Assembly (NCBI RefSeq): GCF_000428825.1
Contig: NZ_AUAR01000017.1
Location: forward strand, 35,356-99,355
Direction: 5' to 3'
Length of the DNA stretch: 64,000 nt
Source: Desulfomicrobium escambiense DSM 10707
GTDB lineage: Bacteria > Desulfobacterota > Desulfovibrionia > Desulfovibrionales > Desulfomicrobiaceae
Under the pieces are notes generated by a model, which worked only from the letters and a program-made list of their open reading frames with translations, was not told where the DNA came from and made no database searches. Positions within the stretch are counted from its first letter, which is position 1; each line of letters begins with the position of its first letter. Position numbers and translations under genes: made by a program. Positions 52,356 through 60,224 of this stretch are shown piece by piece.

Positions 52356-54479
52356 TCAGGCCTCGGGCAGGGACAGGTTCAGGAGCAGGCAGAGTTCCTC
52401 GTGCACGCAGCGCTTGGGCTCGGCCATGACCAAGTTCTGGACCTCCCACCAGTAGATGGACATGCCCAGACGGCGCGTGCGGGCGATGAGCTCCGTCAGC
52501 GCATGGGAATTGGCCGTAAGGTCGCGGGCCATGTCCGTGCCGCGCTCCTCGGCCAGCCCCTCCAAGAGGTTGCGCATGTCCTTGTTGGCCGACAGCCAGA
52601 CGTTCAGGAAAGCCAGCACGTCGGCGGGATACGCGCGGCCCCCGAAGAGCCAGTTCCAAACCAGCCCGGGGGCCAGCATGGCCAGGCGTTCCTGCGGAAC
52701 CTTCTGCCCCTCGTCGAAACCGGCCAGGAGCGGGTCCAAAATTTCGGCCAACCGGCTCGACTCGGCCAGCAGGCCGCGCTCCATCTCCTGCGAAAGACGG
52801 CAGGAAACCTCGGTTCTGAAACGCGAGCGATGAGCGGGCCCTGCAGGCAGGAGCACCGCTTCCTCCTCCTGGGTCCGCGTCCAGAAGCCTTTGGCCCTTC
52901 TGCCGGCGGCGCTGTCCTCGACCTCCAGACGCAGGCCGGGCCACTGCGCCTTCATCCGCCCGGACGAGTCCGGGAAATTCACGGCATATTCAGAAAGCTC
53001 CGCCAGGGACGGACGCCTGGGCGTGACCAGCGTCTTCCAGATGGCCTCGCCGTCCCAGTCTTCCCGGATATTGGATTGGGCCTCGGACAGGACGCGCACG
53101 AATCCGGCCTCCACATCGGGCCCGCCCGTGGCCGTAAGCAGGTCCAGGGCCCGCCGGGCCGAGGTCAGGGCGTTCAGGGGCTCGATGCGGGTGACCTCGT
53201 CGAAAAACCAGGCGCAGCTGGCGAAAGCGGCCAGGGACAGCCGCTGCATGAGCAGCAGCCGGCACGCGTCGATGCGCTCGGAGACGGCGAGGCCCGACGT
53301 GCAGTGCCGGTCCAGAAAAGCGTCAAGGGACTCGGCCCCCGCCAGGACCATCCCGTACTCCCGCAGCGCCGAGGCTGCGTCCCCGAAGAACGCGGCCCCG
53401 CGCCTTGCATAGTGCTCGTCCACATAATACTTGAGGTAGTTGAGGCTTCGGCGCAGGGGGCGCCGCCAGTCCTGCATCCAGTCCGGGTGGCCGCCGTCGG
53501 AGCAGCCGCAGTGGGTCTTCCAGCGCTCCACCCCGTGCACGCAGCTCCAGGACGTGTTCTCGTGGATCAGGGCCTCGTCCGTGGCAGGATGGGCCGCGAG
53601 GTGGGTGGCGTAATTGGTCATGGCCACACCGTCCCGGCCCTGGCGGGCCTGCTCGATGACATAGGCCAGAGCCATCTCCCCGAACATGAAGTGGTGCCCG
53701 TAGGATTCCCCGTCCGTGGCGATGTGCCGCAGGCCCCCCGGCAGGGAACCCGTGAGGCGGGTCCAGAAATTCTCGCCGCTGGCCAGCAGGCGCTCGAAAG
53801 CCACGGCCCGCGATACGGCCCCGTCGTAGAAATACACGCTTATGCTCTTGCCTTCCGGGAGCCTGACCAGATAGGGCCGCGTGGTGTCGAGGCTGTCCTC
53901 GGTCACCGCCCTGAACTCCCCGCCTTCGGCGCATACGGCCTTGGCCTGGCGCGGGGCGAGGATGGTGAAGCGGATGCCGGCCCTGGCCAGGGCCGAAAGG
54001 GTCGGCAGGTCCACGGCCGTCTCGGCCAGCCACATGCCCTCCGGGTCTCGGCCGAAGCGAGTCCGGAAATCCTGGACGGCCCAGGCCACCTCAAGGTCCT
54101 TGTCCAAATCCGTGGCCAGGGGCATGATGGCGTGGTGGTACACTTGGGCCAGGGCGTTGCCGTAACCCAGACGCGCGAGACTCAGCCGGTCCCCTTCCAG
54201 GATGCGCGCATAGGTCTGCGGCGCCTGCAGTTCCATCCAGCGCAGTAGGGTCGGGCCAAAATTGAAGCTCATCCAGGCGTAGCAGTTCACCAGTTCGTGG
54301 ATGCGGCCCCGGCCGTCCAGTCTGCGAGCCCAAGCCAGAGGGGCGTAACACTCCCTGGTGATGCGCGCGTTCCAGTCGTGCTCCGGCGCGGCGCTGCCTT
54401 CGGGCAGGACGGTCTCGAGCCAGGGGTCGAGACGGGGCGGCTGGTAGAAATGACCATGGATGCACAGGGCGTTGGGCAT
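52356..54479 (-). CDS. GH57-family glycoside hydrolase-like protein (DUF3536 type)
   Basis: 707 residues from ATG at 54479 (a longer frame upstream overlaps the rdgC leader). The N-terminal GH57 domain has CIHGHFYQPPR, FNFGPTLLRWM, MWLAETAVDLPTL with the glutamate nucleophile region, and TDGESYGHHFMFGEMAL; the DUF3536-like C-terminal part contains HGVERWKTHCGCSDGGHP. Relatives are alpha-amylase or 4-alpha-glucanotransferase-like. Substrate probably a cytoplasmic alpha-glucan. Stands alone, divergent from rdgC. Confidence 0.88.
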   Translation of the reverse strand: MPNALCIHGHFYQPPRLDPWLETVLPEGSAAPEHDWNARITRECYAPLAWARRLDGRGRIHELVNCYAWMSFNFGPTLLRWMELQAPQTYARILEGDRLSLARLGYGNALAQVYHHAIMPLATDLDKDLEVAWAVQDFRTRFGRDPEGMWLAETAVDLPTLSALARAGIRFTILAPRQAKAVCAEGGEFRAVTEDSLDTTRPYLVRLPEGKSISVYFYDGAVSRAVAFERLLASGENFWTRLTGSLPGGLRHIATDGESYGHHFMFGEMALAYVIEQARQGRDGVAMTNYATHLAAHPATDEALIHENTSWSCVHGVERWKTHCGCSDGGHPDWMQDWRRPLRRSLNYLKYYVDEHYARRGAAFFGDAASALREYGMVLAGAESLDAFLDRHCTSGLAVSERIDACRLLLMQRLSLAAFASCAWFFDEVTRIEPLNALTSARRALDLLTATGGPDVEAGFVRVLSEAQSNIREDWDGEAIWKTLVTPRRPSLAELSEYAVNFPDSSGRMKAQWPGLRLEVEDSAAGRRAKGFWTRTQEEEAVLLPAGPAHRSRFRTEVSCRLSQEMERGLLAESSRLAEILDPLLAGFDEGQKVPQERLAMLAPGLVWNWLFGGRAYPADVLAFLNVWLSANKDMRNLLEGLAEERGTDMARDLTANSHALTELIARTRRLGMSIYWWEVQNLVMAEPKRCVHEELCLLLNLSLPEA

Positions 54480-54564
54480 GGGCGCTCCGGAATTTTCGGT
54501 TTGCAATGAAACGACTTTGAAACAAAACCATGGTGCCGTCAAAGGCGGCGCAAGGGAGGATACC

Positions 54565-55194
54565 TTGGGATTCATGTCAGCCAGCGTCGGCCTCACCCGC
54601 TACCGCATCGTCGAGGAGGACATCCCCTCGACCCTGTGGCACGAGATCGAGGACCGGCTCAAACGCAACGCCTTTCGCGACATCGACGGCAGCGCCGAGG
54701 AGCGCAGCTTCGGCTGGGTCTCCTTCGACAACATGCTCGACCCCGATTTCGCCCTCTGCCCCCCGGAAAAAGGCCCCTACCTGGCCTTCACCCTGCGCCT
54801 GGACACCCGGCGCATCCCGCCGGCGGTCATGAAGAAGCACCTCCTCGTGGCCATGAACGAGGCCATGCAGGCCATGCGCGAGCAGGGCAAGAAGTTCGTG
54901 ACCAAGGAGCAGAAGGCCGAGATCCGCGACCAGGTCGAACTGCGCCTGCGGGCCAGGACCCTGCCCATCCCGGCCTGCTTCGACGTCATCTGGGACACGG
55001 ACAAGCAGATCGTGTCCATCGCCTCGACGCAGTCCAAGCTGACGGAGCTCTTCGAGGAGCTCTTCACCCACACCTTCGGCCTGACGCTCGAACCCCTGAC
55101 CCCGTATTTTCTCGCCCTGCAGCTCATCGGCAAGGACCGCCAGGCAGAACTGGACGAGTTCGAACCCACCGTTTTCGCCCAGGGAGGTGCATGA
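54565..55194 (+). CDS. rdgC: RdgC-like protein, N-terminal part
   Basis: 209 residues from TTG at 54565, preceded by GGGAGG with 7-base spacing. The sequence from this start (GFMSASVGLTRYRIVEE) fits the family, and an ATG three codons later lacks such a site. RERSFGWVSFDNMLD-like (ERSFGWVSFDNMLD), LAFTLRLDTRRIPPAV, FDVIWDTDKQIVSIAST and EPLTPYFLALQL are visible. RdgC binds duplex DNA as a ring and limits RecA. E. coli RdgC has 303 residues, so this one is short. The missing part may be the next gene. Confidence 0.8.
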   Translation: MGFMSASVGLTRYRIVEEDIPSTLWHEIEDRLKRNAFRDIDGSAEERSFGWVSFDNMLDPDFALCPPEKGPYLAFTLRLDTRRIPPAVMKKHLLVAMNEAMQAMREQGKKFVTKEQKAEIRDQVELRLRARTLPIPACFDVIWDTDKQIVSIASTQSKLTELFEELFTHTFGLTLEPLTPYFLALQLIGKDRQAELDEFEPTVFAQGGA

Positions 55195-55715
55195 TGGATC
55201 TCGATCACGCGCAGACAGTCAGCCTCATGCTCGGCCAGGAATTCCTGACCTGGCTGTGGTTCGCCAGCGAGACCAGCAGTGGCCTCTTCCGCACCAAGGA
55301 CGGCGAGGCCTTTTCCGTGACCGTCGAACAGAAGGTCTCGGTCCAGGGCGGCGAGGGGGAAGCCAAGGAGACGGCCGTGTGCAGCGGCCCCATGGCCGAG
55401 CTGCGGGAGGCCCGCATGGGCCTGGCCACCGGCAAGAAGGTCAACAAGGTCAAGGTGCGCATCGAAAAGGACGAGGCCGCCTGGCAGGTCCTGCTCGACG
55501 CCGCAACCTTCACCCTGCAGGGCCTCAAGACCCCCAAGGTGGACACCAAGCTGGAGGAGGGCGAAGACCCCGACGCCCGCATCCTCGAAAAGGTCTACCT
55601 CACGGAAAAATGCATGGCCTACGTGGACACGGCCTACGCCCGCTTCCTGGACCTGCGCTTCAGCCCCCACTGGAAAGAGGAAACAACCAGACTGCGCAGA
55701 TGGCTGGAAGGCTAA
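55191..55715 (+). CDS. Conserved protein, possible C-terminal half of a split RdgC
   Basis: 174 residues, beginning ATG at 55191 (or 55194) overlapping the rdgC stop as ATGATG with GGGAGG just before. GQEFLTWLWFASETSSGLF and ATGKKVNKVKVRI resemble the pattern of the C-terminal half of E. coli RdgC (LTEWVRSGS and AGKVVTKLAL). This is my reading, not a search result. No other domain was recognised. The coupled start means equal amounts of both proteins. Confidence 0.6.
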   Translation: MMDLDHAQTVSLMLGQEFLTWLWFASETSSGLFRTKDGEAFSVTVEQKVSVQGGEGEAKETAVCSGPMAELREARMGLATGKKVNKVKVRIEKDEAAWQVLLDAATFTLQGLKTPKVDTKLEEGEDPDARILEKVYLTEKCMAYVDTAYARFLDLRFSPHWKEETTRLRRWLEG

Positions 55716-55774
55716 CCCCGCCGTCCACCAAGTCCATACAGTCCATCTCGTCCAGACGATCCATTGCAGCCTGC

Positions 55775-55813
55775 CAAAAAACTCGCCCCGGGGCACAACC
55801 GTACCCCGGGGCG
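55775..55813 (-). terminator. Intrinsic terminator after the RHH-PilZ gene
   Basis: Perfect arms CGCCCCGGGG / CCCCGGGGCG (55784-55813) with a 10-base loop. On the minus strand AGTTTTTT follows. It ends transcription of the RHH-PilZ gene 25 bases after its stop. Confidence 0.88.
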
Positions 55814-55838
55814 ATGAGAGTCGGACCTGCCCGGAAAA

Positions 55839-56333
55839 TCAGTACAGGTAGCTCTGCAGGGCCTGATAGCTGTCGAGGTCCGCGTCGTCGAAGCTGGCGC
55901 CGACCTGGTAGCTGTCCTGGGTCTGGAAGATTCGCTTGCCCTGGCATTGGATGGTGATGGGCCGGTCCTCCTGGGGCAGGGCGAAGACCACGTCGAACGC
56001 GTCCAGGCTCTCCTCTTCCAGGGCGCCGTTGTGCTCGTTCTTGGGCACCACGAGATTGATCCCCCCTAGGGAGAGATTGGTGATCTTGCTGGCGTGGAAA
56101 TGCTTGCGGGCGCCGTTCGTGCCGCTGATGATGGCCGGGATGGTCTTGTGCTGGCGCGGGAACCTCCGGCGGTCCTGCATGAGAATATCCTGACCGGCCT
56201 GGGATTGGAGAAAATCCTGCAGCACGGCATCGATAAAGCCGGAAAGGGTCGTCTTGTTCTTCTTGGCAAGCCGTTTCAGCGACTTGCTGAACTCTTCCGT
56301 GGTCCGGAAACTTATCATGGTGTCTTTGGACAT
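55839..56333 (-). CDS. Ribbon-helix-helix plus PilZ (c-di-GMP binding) fusion protein
   Basis: 164 residues from ATG at 56333, with GGAGG 4 bases upstream. Residues 1-45 look like a CopG/Arc-type ribbon-helix-helix (MISFRTTEEFSKSLKRLAKK, TLSGFIDAVLQDFL). Residues from 55 form a PilZ domain with DRRRFPRQ (R-x3-R) and NLSLGG ([D/N]-x-S-x2-G), the two c-di-GMP contacts. A DNA-binding protein that senses c-di-GMP is the natural reading, but an alternative is a dimer-forming helix pair. Single gene with its own terminator. Confidence 0.85.
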   Translation of the reverse strand: MSKDTMISFRTTEEFSKSLKRLAKKNKTTLSGFIDAVLQDFLQSQAGQDILMQDRRRFPRQHKTIPAIISGTNGARKHFHASKITNLSLGGINLVVPKNEHNGALEEESLDAFDVVFALPQEDRPITIQCQGKRIFQTQDSYQVGASFDDADLDSYQALQSYLY

Positions 56334-56372
56334 GAGGTCCTCCGTATCGTCATATGATCTTCGTCGAAAACC

Positions 56373-56383
56373 GTCTGACATAT
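56373..56383 (+). repeat. Direct repeat, copy 1 (candidate operator)
   Basis: GTCTGACATAT, 40 bases upstream of the RHH-PilZ start codon. The second copy is 144 bases away. Could be bound by the ribbon-helix-helix domain. Confidence 0.45.
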
Positions 56384-56516
56384 TAGAAGAAGCATGCCGA
56401 CTGCCTCAAGATTCTTTTAAATGAGCATGTTATACACTTCAAACCCCAGAAACGGCGATCAAGGCCGCCGCCTTTCGTCCGGTTTTTCCGGATTATCTTT
56501 TTCATTATCAACAAAT

Positions 56517-56527
56517 GTCTGACATAT
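56517..56527 (+). repeat. Direct repeat, copy 2 with palindrome (candidate operator)
   Basis: GTCTGACATAT, of which GACATAT continues into the 10-bp palindrome GACATATGTC (56521-56530). A size and symmetry usual for ribbon-helix-helix sites. Confidence 0.45.
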
Positions 56528-56676
56528 GTCCATCTTTTCCGGACGCCGGGACCGCCCCCCTGACTGTTGCCAGGCTGACGGGTATTGGCTATGTGCCTAG
56601 TGCTTGGCACTCTCACCTTTGGCGGACGCGGTGTCCGTCATACAAACCCCAATCAGAATCATGATACGGAGGAAGG

Positions 56677-57735
56677 ATGATGCGCAAATGTTTGTCCCTG
56701 TTCCTGCTGGCGTTCCTGGCCCTGGGAGCGACCGCCTTCGCCGAGGACACCAAGGTCGGTTTCGTCTACGTGTCGCCGGTGGGAGACGCCGGATACTCCT
56801 ACGCCCATGACCAGGGCCGCCTGGCCGTGGAGGCCATGGACGGCGTGACCACCTCCTTCGTGGAGTCCGTGGCCGAGGGCCAGGATTCCGAGCGCGTCAT
56901 CATGAACATGGCCCGCAAAGGCTACGACATCATCTTCACCACCAGCTACGGGTACATGGACCCGACGCTGAAGGTGGCCAAGGAATTCCCCAAGGTCAAA
57001 TTCCTGCACTGCTCCGGCTACAAGAACGCAGCGAACATGGCCAACTACTTCGGCCGCATCTACCAGGCCCGCTACCTGACTGGCATGGTCGCCGGCGCCA
57101 TGACCAAGTCCAAGGTCCTGGGCTACGTGGCCGCTTTCCCCATCCCCGAAGTCATCCGCGGCATCAACGCCTTCACCTTGGGCGCCCAGTCCGTGAACCC
57201 CGACGTGCAGGTCCGCGTGGTCTGGACCAAGACCTGGTATGACCCGGCCACTGAGAAGGAAGCCGCCAAGTCCCTGCTGGACGTGGGCTGCGACGTCATC
57301 GCCCAGCATCAGGACTCCCCCGGCCCGCAGGAGGCCGCCCAGGAGCGCGGCGTATGGTCCATCGGCTACAACTCCAACATGTCCGCCTTCGCGCCCAAGT
57401 CCCACCTGACCTCCGCCGTCTGGAACTGGGGCCCCTTCTACAAAGAGATGGTCCAGCAGATCAAGGACGGCACCTGGAAGGCCCAGTTCTACTGGTACGG
57501 ACTGGACCACGGCGTCGTCGACATCGCCCCCTTCGGCCCCATGGTCCCCGAAGACGTGCAGAAGACCGTCCTGGCCAAGAAGGCCGAGATCGCCTCGGGC
57601 GCCTACAAGGTCTTCAGCGGCCCCATCAAGGACCAGTCCGGCGCGGAGAGAGTCGCCGCCGGCGCCGTCATGCCCGACGAGGAACTGCTCGGTTTCAACT
57701 GGTTCGTTCAGGGCGTCGTCGGCACCCTGGAATAA
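56677..57735 (+). CDS. BMP-family nucleoside ABC transporter substrate-binding protein
   Basis: 352 residues with a signal peptide (LSLFLLAFLALGATAFA, cleavage before ED). The BMP (PnrA-like) fold is shown by VGFVYVSPVGDAGYSYAHDQG, YDIIFTTSYGYMDPT, VKFLHCSGYKN and LDVGCDVIAQHQDSPGPQEA. The second ATG (56680) has better spacing from GGAGGAAGG. It captures a purine nucleoside or base in the periplasm. It is followed by two permeases, gpt and an ATPase, with a stem-loop that could reduce read-through. Confidence 0.9.
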   Translation: MMRKCLSLFLLAFLALGATAFAEDTKVGFVYVSPVGDAGYSYAHDQGRLAVEAMDGVTTSFVESVAEGQDSERVIMNMARKGYDIIFTTSYGYMDPTLKVAKEFPKVKFLHCSGYKNAANMANYFGRIYQARYLTGMVAGAMTKSKVLGYVAAFPIPEVIRGINAFTLGAQSVNPDVQVRVVWTKTWYDPATEKEAAKSLLDVGCDVIAQHQDSPGPQEAAQERGVWSIGYNSNMSAFAPKSHLTSAVWNWGPFYKEMVQQIKDGTWKAQFYWYGLDHGVVDIAPFGPMVPEDVQKTVLAKKAEIASGAYKVFSGPIKDQSGAERVAAGAVMPDEELLGFNWFVQGVVGTLE

Positions 57736-57744
57736 GGGTCGCAC

Positions 57745-58809
57745 ATGCCCGTCTTGTCCGCCGTTCGTCGACAGGAGCCCCTTGGCTGGGGCTCCTGTCT
57801 TGTTTTTCTGGCCGCCCTCGCCCTGGCCTTCACGGTCAGCGGGACGCTCCTGGCCGTGCAGGGCAAGCCGGCCCTGCAAGCCTTGTGGCTCCTGGTCGAG
57901 AGCGCCTTCGGTTCTCGCTACGCCCTTGAGGACTGCCTCATCAAGGCCGTGCCCATTTTTCTCTGCTCCCTGGGCGTGGGCCTGACCTTCCGCCTGCAGG
58001 TCTGGAACATCGGGGCCGAGGGCCAATTCGCCCTGGGCGCCGTGGGCGCGACCTGGGCGGCCCTGACTTTCCCGAGCTGGCCCTGGTACGCCCTGCTGCC
58101 CTTCATGCTGCTGTGCGCCTCGGCGGCGGGCGGCCTCTGGGGCGCCATTCCGGCCGTGCTGCGCCTGAAGCTCAAGGCCAACGAGATCATCGTCACCCTG
58201 ATGCTCAACTACGTCGGCATCCTCATCCTCGACTTTCTCGTCTACGGCGTGTGGAAGGACCCGGCCAGCTTCGGCTTCCCCATGACCAGCGAGTTCGTCC
58301 CGGCGGCCGTGGTGGCGCGCATCGGCGACACGCGCCTGAACTGGGGCCTGCTCCTGTGCCTGGCCGTTGGCGTGCTCATGTCCGTGTTCCTGCGCTCCAC
58401 CCGCCTGGGCTTCGAGCTGCGCGCCTGCGGCGAAAACGTGCGCGCCGCCCGCTACGCCCGCATGCCCTATGCCTTTCTAGTGGTGCTGGTCATGGTTGTC
58501 AGCGGGGCCCTGGCCGGCTGGGCCGGGTTCCTGGAAGCCTCGGCCACCCTGGGCAGGCTGCAGCCGAGCATCATGTCCGGCTACGGCTACACGGCCATCG
58601 TCGTGGCTTGGCTGGCCAACCTGAACCCCCTCGTCATCGCCGTGGCCTCCTTCCTCCTGGCGGGCGTGCGCGTCGGCATGGAGACCCTGCAGCTCGACCT
58701 GCAGGTGCCCGCGGCCTTCGGCGGCATCATGGAGGGCTCCATCCTCCTGGCCGTGCTGGCCGGCGGCTTCTTCTCCCGCTACCGCCTGCACCTGCGGAGG
58801 GCCGCATGA
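57745..58809 (+). CDS. Nucleoside ABC transporter permease 1
   Basis: 354 residues with nine or ten predicted transmembrane helices and the BPD_transp_2 pattern (FRLQVWNIGAEGQFALGAVGA, KANEIIVTLMLNYV, GFELRACGENVRAARYARM, GGIMEGSILLAVLAGG). First membrane helix begins at about residue 14, so this ATG is sensible. A terminator-like stem-loop covers codons 10-18. Overlaps permease 2 by 4 bases (ATGA). Confidence 0.9.
   Translation: MPVLSAVRRQEPLGWGSCLVFLAALALAFTVSGTLLAVQGKPALQALWLLVESAFGSRYALEDCLIKAVPIFLCSLGVGLTFRLQVWNIGAEGQFALGAVGATWAALTFPSWPWYALLPFMLLCASAAGGLWGAIPAVLRLKLKANEIIVTLMLNYVGILILDFLVYGVWKDPASFGFPMTSEFVPAAVVARIGDTRLNWGLLLCLAVGVLMSVFLRSTRLGFELRACGENVRAARYARMPYAFLVVLVMVVSGALAGWAGFLEASATLGRLQPSIMSGYGYTAIVVAWLANLNPLVIAVASFLLAGVRVGMETLQLDLQVPAAFGGIMEGSILLAVLAGGFFSRYRLHLRRAA
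57771..57805 (+). terminator. Terminator-like stem-loop inside the start of permease 1
   Basis: ACAGGAGCCCC, loop TTGGCT, GGGGCTCCTGT: 11-bp perfect arms, followed by CTTGTTTTT. It is in the first codons of permease 1, just after the substrate-binding protein gene, a place where many ABC operons carry a partial terminator to raise binding protein over membrane parts. Confidence 0.75.
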
Positions 58810-59726
58810 GCCTCGAAATCCTCCTGGCCCTCCTGGCCGCCACGGTGCAGGCCGGAACCCCGATCCTCTACGCCACCCTGGGCGAGATCCTGACCGAGAA
58901 GGGCGGCGTTCTGAACCTGGGCGTGGAGGGCATGATGCTCGTCGGCGCCCTGGCCGGGTTCCTGACCGCCCTGCACACGGGCTCCCCGGCCCTGGCCTTC
59001 CTGACCGGCGGCCTGGCCGGCGCGGGCATGGCGGCCCTGCACGGCGTGGTCTGCATCTGGTTCCAGGGCAACCAGACCGTCTCGGGTCTGGCCCTGACCA
59101 TCTTCGGCACGGGCCTGGCCGGGTTCTTCGGCACGCCCTACGTCGGCCGCACCGCCCCCGGCTTCGACAAGTTCTCCCTGCCCGTACTGGGCGACATCCC
59201 GCTCTTGGGCGACATCTTTTTCCAGCAGGATGCCCTTGTCTACGTGTCGTACCTCGTCCCGCCGCTCATGTGGGCCTTCTTCCGCTACACGCGATGGGGC
59301 CTGGGGGTGCGCGCCGCGGGCGAGAGCCCTGCGGCCACGCGCGCCGCGGGACTGAACGTCCTGGGCTTCCGCTGGGCCGCGCTCCTGGGCGGCGGGGTGC
59401 TGGTGGGCTTCGGCGGCAGCTACCTGAGCTTGGCCTACACCCACCTCTGGACCAACGGCCTCTCCTCGGGGCGCGGCTGGATCGCCGTGGCCCTGGTCAT
59501 CTTCGCCTTCTGGCGTCCGTCCCGGGCCATGCTTGGGGCCTATCTCTTCGGCGGGGTCATGGCCTTCCAGCTCCGCCTGCAGGCCATGGGCACGGCCCTG
59601 CCGTCGTCCATCCTGCTCATGCTGCCCTATGTGTTGACCATCGCGGCCCTGGCCTTCTCCTCGTGGCGCAGCAAGCGCACCGAGGCCCCGGCCGCGTTGG
59701 GCGTGAACGTGGAACCATCGGAATAG
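58806..59726 (+). CDS. Nucleoside ABC transporter permease 2
   Basis: 306 residues from ATG at 58806, overlapping the stop of permease 1. It has the BPD_transp_2 pattern: ILYATLGEILTEKGGVLNLG, VEGMMLVGALAGFL, HGVVCIWFQGNQTVSGLAL and AAGESPAATRAAGLNV. Eight or so transmembrane helices. It pairs with permease 1 to form the channel, as in YufP/YufQ-like nucleoside uptake systems. Confidence 0.9.
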   Translation: MSLEILLALLAATVQAGTPILYATLGEILTEKGGVLNLGVEGMMLVGALAGFLTALHTGSPALAFLTGGLAGAGMAALHGVVCIWFQGNQTVSGLALTIFGTGLAGFFGTPYVGRTAPGFDKFSLPVLGDIPLLGDIFFQQDALVYVSYLVPPLMWAFFRYTRWGLGVRAAGESPAATRAAGLNVLGFRWAALLGGGVLVGFGGSYLSLAYTHLWTNGLSSGRGWIAVALVIFAFWRPSRAMLGAYLFGGVMAFQLRLQAMGTALPSSILLMLPYVLTIAALAFSSWRSKRTEAPAALGVNVEPSE

Positions 59727-59735
59727 GATAACTCA

Positions 59736-60221
59736 ATGAGCGAAAACAGATACCAGCGCACCTACCCCATCTCCTGGGACCAGCTACACCGCGACGCCAA
59801 GGCTCTGGCCTGGCGCCTCCTGGACAAGGACTTCTTCAGGGGCATCATCGCCGTGACCCGCGGCGGCCTCGTGCCCGCGGCCATCATCGCCCGCGAGCTG
59901 GACATCCGCCTCGTCGACACCATCTGCGTGTCCAGCTACGACTGGCAGAACCAGAAAGGCGAGGTGAAGCTGCTGAAGGGCATCGAGGGCGACGGCCAGG
60001 GCTGGCTCATCGTCGACGACCTGGTGGACACCGGCCGCACGGGCAAGCTCATCCGCGAGCTGCTGCCCAAGGCCCACTTCGCCTGCGTCTACGCCAAGCC
60101 CGCCGGCCGCCCCCTGGTGGACACCTTCATCACCGAGGTCAGCCAGGACACCTGGATTCTCTTCCCCTGGGACGCCGAATCGCAGTTCGTGCAGCCCCTG
60201 GCCGGGAAGCGGCAGGGATAG
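59736..60221 (+). CDS. gpt: Xanthine-guanine phosphoribosyltransferase
   Basis: 161 residues, close to E. coli Gpt in length (152) and pattern: [73 protein letters not shown] (PRPP-binding loop) and [13 protein letters not shown], with DTWILFPWD near the end. It turns xanthine, guanine or hypoxanthine with PRPP into nucleotides. Placed inside the transporter operon, so the imported compound is likely a purine. Confidence 0.93.
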   Translation: MSENRYQRTYPISWDQLHRDAKALAWRLLDKDFFRGIIAVTRGGLVPAAIIARELDIRLVDTICVSSYDWQNQKGEVKLLKGIEGDGQGWLIVDDLVDTGRTGKLIRELLPKAHFACVYAKPAGRPLVDTFITEVSQDTWILFPWDAESQFVQPLAGKRQG

Positions 60222-60224
60222 CTC

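Larger units (their letters stand above)
56334..56676. other. Intergenic region between RHH-PilZ and the nucleoside transporter operon
   Basis: 343 bases, divergent promoters expected. It holds GTCTGACATAT twice in direct orientation (56373-56383 and 56517-56527). The second is part of the palindrome GACATATGTC. It is AT-rich in the centre. No riboswitch was recognised and no clear -35/-10 pair assigned. Confidence 0.6.

Noticed and set aside
56604..56620. Sigma-54-like promoter TTGGCAC upstream of the nucleoside operon
   Set aside because: The -12 element is at the wrong distance (TTTGGC follows after too many bases).
56550..56676. Purine riboswitch before the nucleoside operon
   Set aside because: Small stem-loops are present, but the conserved purine-aptamer core was not found.
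56659..58026. Long minus-strand open frame opposite the BMP-type binding protein
   Set aside because: Antisense of a signal-peptide protein with clear family marks.
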